From Rhopalosiphum padi (taxonomy: Eukaryota > Arthropoda > Insecta > Hemiptera > Aphididae): a stretch of 64,000 nucleotides of DNA. The stretch covers positions 53,966,748-54,030,747 of the forward strand of contig NC_083599.1 in the NCBI RefSeq assembly GCF_020882245.1, read 5' to 3'. The notes below the pieces were generated by a model, which was given only the letters and a program-made list of their open reading frames with translations, was not told where the DNA came from and made no database searches. Positions 13,501 through 22,500 of this stretch are shown in pieces. Numbering within the stretch: the first letter of the stretch is position 1; every line of letters begins with the position of its first letter. The translations under genes were made by a program, and so were the position numbers.

Positions 13501-16500
13501 TTTAGTTCATCTTCTTCGCAACCTAAGTTCATCCATTTGTCTTTCATGATAACCTATAATATATTTTCAATATAATAAACAAGAATTAAGTATTATTTTT
13601 AAAATATGTTTTAGTCTATAACATATACAAGAAATAGAATATGATTGTTATACAACTAAATGTATCTAACCTCTAATGATGCTCTTTTAAGTGGATTTAA
13701 AACAAGGAATTTTTTCAATAAATTTTCACAATCTGTTGACATATAAAACGGTATTCTATATTTGCCACGCAATACTCTTTCCCTTAGCTCTCTCAGGGTA
13801 GAACCATCAAAAGGCAGAGAACCGCTAACCAAAGTATACAGAATAACTCCTAATGACCAAACATCAACTTCTGGTCCATCGTAACGCTTTCCTGTAAAAA
13901 TAGTTTTGAGATTACCATTGTTTTTAAAAATATATAAATTATCTTACCTTGGAATAGTTCAGGTGCGGCATATGGAGGACTACCACAAAACGTATAAAGT
14001 TTACCACCAGGTGTAAACTCGTTACTAAATCCAAAATCTGCTATTTTTATGTTCATTTCACTATCCAGTAATAAGTTTTCAGCCTAAAACAAAAATGAAA
14101 ATGTAATTATTGAAGGGATATAAACACTAATTAATATAATTCATGATTTAATTACCTTTAAATCTCTGTGTATGATTCTTTTTTGATGGCAGTATTGGAC
14201 TGCTGAAACAATCTAAAAGCACAGGGTATTTTTAACACAGTATTATATTTTAACAGTTTTATTATGATATGTACTTGTCTAAATTTGGCTCTTGCTTCTT
14301 TTTCTCTCATGCGCCCGTGTAATACCAAGTAGTCAAATACTTCACCTCCACTAGCATATTCCATAACTAAATATAGTGTTTTTTCAGTTTCTATAACTTG
14401 TAATAATTTAACTAAAAAACAACAAAAGTTATTAAATGTAAATGGTTGAAGAATAAACAGTTAACGGAGTTGGCAATATTTCTTGTTGGCATTACTCACC
14501 TATATTCGGATGGTCCAACATTTTCATTATTCTAACTTCTCTAAAAAGCTGTAAAAAAAAAATACAGTAAAAATAACTATGATCTTATCGTATAATTATT
14601 CGGATAAATAAAAGTCAATAATAACGTACTTTTTGTAAACTTCCGGGTAATAATTGAGTTTTATCAATGATTTTAATCGCGACCTACAAAACAGACAATT
14701 GTTACGATTTCTAGTTGGCTAGTTTAATGATATTATACAATTATAAAAAAGATATTTACCTCCTTTCCGGTAGGTACATGTTTGGCTAGTTTGACTTTGG
14801 CGAAATTGCCTTTGCCGATGGTTTTGAGCAGTTTGTATTTGCCAATGTGCGGCTCTTCCGATGAACGGCTGCGAGACGATCCGCGTGTACTTGTCACTGT
14901 GGAGGCACCACTGCCTCCACCTACTCCTCCACCACCACCCCCAACTCCTCCTCCTCCTCCTGTAGAACTGCTATTTGTGGCTGCATCACTGCCCTATAAA
15001 AAATAAAGCAAAGACAAATTGTTAACACGCCAATAATATTATACACGTTTCATAGATAATGAACAGAATAAAAAATCTAAACATCGACATATTGGATACG
15101 TATTACGTACACACAATGCATATGAGTAATTTTAAAAATAATAACAAAAAAAGCGTTATTGTCACGAGGACACAGATGTACAATAGCTGATGTACCCATT
15201 ATCTATATCTGTGGTAAATATATATATAATATAATATAAACCTAATATAGTATAACATAATATTATACACGATGCATAGCATATTTTTCGAACAATCGTG
15301 CGTATGATGCTCATTTTACTCAGGTTTTTTTTTTGTTACAAATTCTATCGCCGTAACGTCGGCCCATTTTTGAACTCGATTTTCCCCGTCTTAACGTTGT
15401 CATCGTATAATTTTCCGCAGTCCTATATGAACGGAGAGAAAAGAAAAGTGAAAGCGCTTCGCTGGAATAACGTACCTACAAACAACCTAGCTACAAAACT
15501 CTGCACGTCATAGGTATACGCGCCCCGCCGAATACCCAAAATAATTACAAAAAAACGCTCGTCCGGACACGCACATGCGGCGGTTGTAGACGTATTAAAT
15601 TGCGTCACATACGCGAAAATTCGATACGGAAAGCAACCGATCTCTACCATAGTCGACAGCTCTCCTTGTGAGTTGTGGCCGCTATTAGGAAATCGGTTTC
15701 GACACGCTACGGCTGCTGAACTGTATGAAAAAAAAAAACATTGGGCCGTTGCTACTCAACCTAACTATATTTGGTTATGTTTGTTGTATTGCGTAATGGC
15801 AAAGTGACGTAGGTATAATATATTTAGGTATTAGTTGTAAGGAGATGATAAGACATTTCGTACGTCTGGTTTGGTCTTTAAAAAAAAATTAAATATGATC
15901 CGACTTTTTCCGGACGATTTTATAATATTTTGGTCCTTGAATGCTATATAACAATATTATAGTAAAATAGAAAATATGGAAAACGTAACAAGACTCCAAT
16001 GGAAATTCATTTAAAATTAAAAACACAATTATTATTAACCTAAACTTAACTGCGATATTGTTTTTATTTTTTACAGTTTTGTAATATGATTTCGTGAAAG
16101 TAAAATACCTGTTGGTATGGACAATTTTAGGATAAGTACAAAAACGGAGCAGCGTAATAAGCGATAGTCAAACATATTATTGCAAGTCATTGGCGAAAAA
16201 TAAAAGAGGATATTGGGGGATACTTGAGGAGCTTAAGCTAAAGCTCACCCGGAACGTAATCAAGCCACACCAGTAACCAGTAACCAACATAAATTGTTTA
16301 GTTTAATATTTATACACAATGAATATGACAAATTTTCTGCATATTATGGTCCTCCCGAAACGCTCAAGTCTCTTGATATCCAATTCTTCATTGAATAAAA
16401 AATTTAACAATATGATTTGCACGCAATAGTAACGGAAAAACGCGTCACACCAATGTCATCATAGGGGGCACAACATCCGTAGCAGTTAATAAAAAAAAAA

Positions 16501-19500
16501 CAGTAATTTGGCATCGTCACGGGTAGAGGTCGTGTAAATACGCCTACGAAACCATCACGTTTTTGGTTTGTTTACTTATGATGATGTGACAAACGACTAA
16601 ATGACTACTGTGTGCATTCTGTTAATAATAAATTTATATCATTTTTGTACACGCAACATTCGAACAGAAGAGCAGAGAAATCGTTGTTAGTAGAGAAATA
16701 AAAATGGTAAGTACTATTGTTTTTTATCGCTACGCCGCTGTATGAAATGTATCATCCAGTCATCGGGACCATTCTACCTGTTGTACTCGGTAATTCTTTA
16801 TAGACCGTTACACAACTTTTAAAATCAAAATAATAAAATATAATAATTACTAATTAGTAATGTATAGATTCATGATTTTATACGTAATTAAACACGAAAA
16901 AATAGGACGATTTCCTGAAGAAAATCCTTAAACGTCACACATTTTATTTATTTTAAAATAAATTATTATACCTAACGTGTGTAAGACATAGACACGAACT
17001 TGAAATAGTACAATTCAATATAGCGACAATGCGATAATATATATACTATAGGAAATGATTAAATAGATAATATGAGTAAGAAAATACAATGTCAAATACT
17101 ATAAGGAATATTTACCTTTTTTCCATAAAAATACATACGACATACTTACTAGACTTATACGTCAACTTTAGAAATCGTTATATACAGAGTACAGAGAAAT
17201 ATGGATGGAGAATATCGAATTTTTAGATTACCTATAATAGCTTGCTGAAGTATATTCACCGAGGATGGCAGAGTGATACATTTTATACACGGCTCGGTGG
17301 CAGGGTGGCCATAACAAATAAGATATAACTCAAAAATAAATAATGAAATATGAATAATGGATAACCATGTATACAAGGAATACACGATTGAACTGTATGA
17401 AAAAATGATAAACATCGGAAACGTCATACGACCTAACCAATCCATTATTCTCGTTTTCCGTCAAAAAAAAAAATAAAATGTCATTTTAAAATACTGTTTT
17501 CGGTGAATAGGTGGTAAAGGATGAGATGATGTTTAAGCAAAATAGGTATTATTACATTATAATACTATATAACATATTCCTCTTCACATCAGCGGCATTT
17601 ATATACCAAGTCACATTGTGTTTCGCCTACCTAAATATAGTTTTTTTTTGTTATCGTCGCGCGAAAACGTCTTTCGACCGACTTTCCGTGAACAATAATA
17701 ATAATTATTATTATTCAGTTTCGTCGGGCCATACACAATACACGATGACGACACATGCCTAACCTTATCCTGTGCCTACACCGTAGGCAGAAACGGGTTA
17801 GGTAGGGGGCTTTTGTCCGCTGAGAACGATATTATTATTATTATTATAACCACTCGAACACAATGATCGGAACGGCTGAGCCGACACACGGGGAAAACGA
17901 TCTCCGGAAAACAGCGGGGCGGTCGATCGAGCGTTTCGTGTGTGTTGTACACACTATACACACCGCACTGCGCACGGATATTACGAGTATTATATAATTA
18001 CAATTATTATTATGCGTTGGCAGTTTGGCACCGCTGAGTAAAATCGCGTAACGTTACGGCACCGATACACTTCGGTCGGTGTTCGTGATAATTAAACATT
18101 AAACGCATTATATCATCACGGTAATATAGAAGTACCCGAATATGCGTGTATAATAAACGGTTTTAAGTTTTTTCATACACATATTCGAGGCCATCGACGA
18201 TAATGTATCGCACTCGCGATAGTAATTCATAACACTATACGCGACGGCACAACGAAAGTAACCCGACACCGGCGATGGTGCGCGGTGGTGATGACGAATA
18301 GCTGTGGTAAAACACACTGCTAATTATTATTGGTAATAGTAATATTATGATATAGGTATATGGCACGGTTACGACACACGCCGTAGCAATCGACAAATGA
18401 GGTAATAAGTAATAACGATATTAATATTTTACAAGCCCAATACGCCGAGTCGTAGACTTGTCGACGAGAGATAGGGTCACGGTGGTCAATGCGGCAAGTT
18501 ACAACGTAAACGATGCCAAATTCAAATACCTCCCCTCCCCAATGCCACCGTGGATAATATCGAAGGTATTAACTAGTTAAAAGGTTTAACTTGGCTATAT
18601 AGTTTAATTGACTGTTGAAATAACTTGGCTTTTTTCAACTGATTTAAAAATAATCCATTAAGTTAAAATTAAATGAGTTTTCCACATTTTTGGTTTTAAT
18701 GGTTTTATTTACACACTAAGTACTGTGTATATCACACTGTTTTAAATAAAAATGATCTAATACATTCATAATAATAGTAACTGATGGTACTATAATTTCT
18801 GGTATGTTTGTGATAAAATAATATAATACATAGGCATAAAATGTTCTTTATGTAACATACTAACTAAAAAGGGGGATTAATTATTTTTACACTAAGTTAA
18901 TATATTTTTTCCGTATCAACTTATATATACCACATGTCACCTTAAGATAATAGATAGATGGATAGGGCATGCCCATAAGAATCACAAAAGAGACGATAAC
19001 CCCGGAATCGTGTTCAACTGAGACAAATTATCAATTTCGCGATTGTTGATAAGAATGGAAAACATTACAATAAAATAGTAATTATAGAGAAGTAAAGTAA
19101 TATTGTAATCGTACACGATTCGATTTTCAAACATATATTTTAGATCGAAAATCCTGAAGTATTACAGACCGACACACAGGCCATTTCGAAAAGGCCGCGT
19201 TCGAGATAAAATAAACGTCGATCGGACGAGTGTTGATGTTCTACGAATATTATGCGGTGTACACACACGTCGCGTCGTATCGATTTATTTGTATTGCAGT
19301 TGGGTAAAAATAATAAAATTAGTCACAGAAGCGAGTGACCGTGTATTATGCATCGCACGACGTCACGAGTCGGACGACAAACGACCACGTCTTTTTATGG
19401 ATATGTTAATGAATCACACCGCTCTTTTACGGGGAGCTTACGCACGACGGGCTGTGTATATATATAGGTACGTATTTAAGTATTATTATATTCTCGTCGT

Positions 19501-22500
19501 CGACAAAACGGACACGCGGCGACGAATAAATAAATAACACAATATTACATATGGTTATGAAAAGCGCGATCGAACGCGTCGATCCGACGTCTTTGGTATA
19601 CATCATAGCAGAGATGGACCGCGTCAGCATATAGAAGGAGATAATATGAGGTGTATAATATTATATATAAATATACTGTACATTATAATAATATTACTGT
19701 GGCAGCGTTTCAAGAGACGTCTCTCGATGCGTGAAAGTCCCGAGTAATTTCCAACGGTTCGACGAACCGGTTACGGTTGTTTTTCAACGTAACGCGAGCG
19801 TTGTTTTTTATTTGTTTAATTGTACCTATTTATATGTTTTTATTACTATTATTTGGGGATATCACTTATACATTATTTACAACGCCGCAATAGAGAAACT
19901 GGCTACTATTTTAATATACACGGTTGCTGCGGGTAATTGGAAAAAATCTCGATAAAAAAGCCACTATGAGACTATAAAAAGTCATTGAAAAATGTCCTAA
20001 TTTTTAAATACAAATAGATCAAAACACAAGAAAAGTGATATTTTTAAATTTGTTCATTACCTATAATTATTATTATTTATTTGTTTTTTTTTTAAGTATT
20101 AATAATTATAATTGGTACACATAAAATGAAATATTAAAAGTAATTTTTTCATAAACTTTTAAGGTTTGAAATCACAAATCCGAGCACCTCTCATAGGACA
20201 CGCGGCCGACGTGATTACGGACAGGTTGGAACAAGCAGATAACGAGGCATGTACACTAAAAAATAATAATATTCGAGTCGGTAGATAAAGCACGTATTTG
20301 GGCAGTTATAAATTAACACAAAATGTACGGTTTCATCACGCTTATTTTTGCTCATTTCGAGGTTTTGAGAAAAAGCACATAATTAAAATTATAAAATATT
20401 ATGCCCGCCTTCTTAGCACCAAATCATATTTATTTTGAATATCCAATCAAGACGACGCTTTCAAATACTTTATTTTTCGTACCTATTACACAGACGACCA
20501 TTTTCTTTTTTTGCGCACATAATTCGCTCGATTATTGAGACATAAATGCACATTTTTTAGTACACGAGAACTTACGAGTACTGATTATTACTATTATAGT
20601 ATGAGTATACTAAATCGACGATGACCGAAATTTCATCGTACACTCGATGCAACGGTGTGCCCCCCGCCGACAATCGATTGCCGTCATTGCACGACGATGA
20701 CGACGGTCGCTGCCGCATTCGACCTCGTTAAAATCGCAACTGGTTTTATCCGTCTCCGTCACTCATTCTCTCTCACTCTGCGCCGCATCGTATCGTCACA
20801 GACTTCCTATCGTGTATAATTGCTATACTATTATCACAGCGACTTTTCAACCGAGAAACGATATACATTTATTTATGGTAACGTACCGTTAGCGACGACA
20901 GTCGTGTAGTATGTAATACTTACATATCGATTAGGGGGCCGAGTAACTCACAACAATATCGTATTATATTATTATACACACTTGTCGCGCTATTTATTGA
21001 TATAATATACGTGGTACACCGTATACACGGAGACAAATCGTTACCGGTTCGCGATCAGTAAGAACATCGATGTTGCAGTGTAGTCGGTCATATTATATTG
21101 AGGTCCTTAATCGTTTGGAATACAATCTTACAAAGTTCTATCCATGAATCAAAAAGGTAAACGACGCAAACAGTAAACGGATCGGGGTCGAGGCGGACAC
21201 AGCGGGACGCAGTGTGGTACGAATCTGTAGTGGTTGACGATATTAAAACGATGTCATTCACATGACGTAGGGTTGAATGAGTTGTTATTGCGCTAGAGAA
21301 GATGATTCAGGAAGGTAGGACGGGATGTCAGTCGACTATCGGTCAAACGATATTTTGTTCTGAGGGTACAGAGAATACGTAAAAGTTTCGGACATGAAGG
21401 GTGTGTTATGAGTACACAACACACACTCTTGTACAGTGATCGATACCAATGGAACTGCGTAGGTTGCTATTTACCCATGTCTCCCCACCCGTTAGCATAG
21501 ACGGCGCCGGTTCCAGGAAAAAAGTAAACGACGATAATGATCTGAATAAAAAATAACAAGGGTTTGCGGATATTATACCACCCACACACGTACTGCTGGC
21601 AGTCTGCGTTCGTTTGCACGACGACAATAATAAAATCAATAATATATAATAATGTAATATTATTAATGTATACTACACGTTAGTTTCATTTATATAAATG
21701 CGTGTTTGTATATTATATACATTGAAATTCGAAAAACGAAAATGATAATAACCTTCTGAATGCGCATGCCACACGGTAGCCGAGTGAATCGCGTACACGC
21801 CGACCGACCAAGACCAGACAACGACCATCACCCTTATTGCACTAAATCACGATATAAAGCGCGCGTGCAAGTCATAAAACACACACATATGGTAAAATTA
21901 TTTCATAGATTTTCGATCGGCGGCGGCCTAATACGCATAGAATACATTATAATAATGATATTAGGACTGGTATAATTTATAATCTTGTGTTTATCGTCCT
22001 ATTTATTTATTTATTTATTTTTTTTTAAGAATAATAATGACGTTTTTACCGTACCCATGGCATAATATATTATAACGTTATTATAAATACCGACGCGACT
22101 CGACGGAACGGCCGGTCGTCCGTCGTGTGAAGTGAAGTATATATATTTTTATTGTGACGCAACGACGACTGTATAATAATATAACATACATATGTATGTA
22201 TATTATTATATATATATATATATAAACGTACGAGGAAAGAAAATGTAAAACAGTTACGTAAAACCCGACAGAACTCAACGACCCTCGTCGTACCCATTAT
22301 ACAAACACAAACACACACACGCGCAGAAAGAGTTTATAATCGAAACATACGAAAATAATAATAATAATAAAAAAATAAAAAATGCATCGATAAAACGACA
22401 TACCTATAAAATAATATATTATACTCTCTGAATGCATTACAAAAACGCACTGGTAGTAGTGAGCCGCTCTCAGACTCTCAGGACCGGCTGCGGGTCCAGT

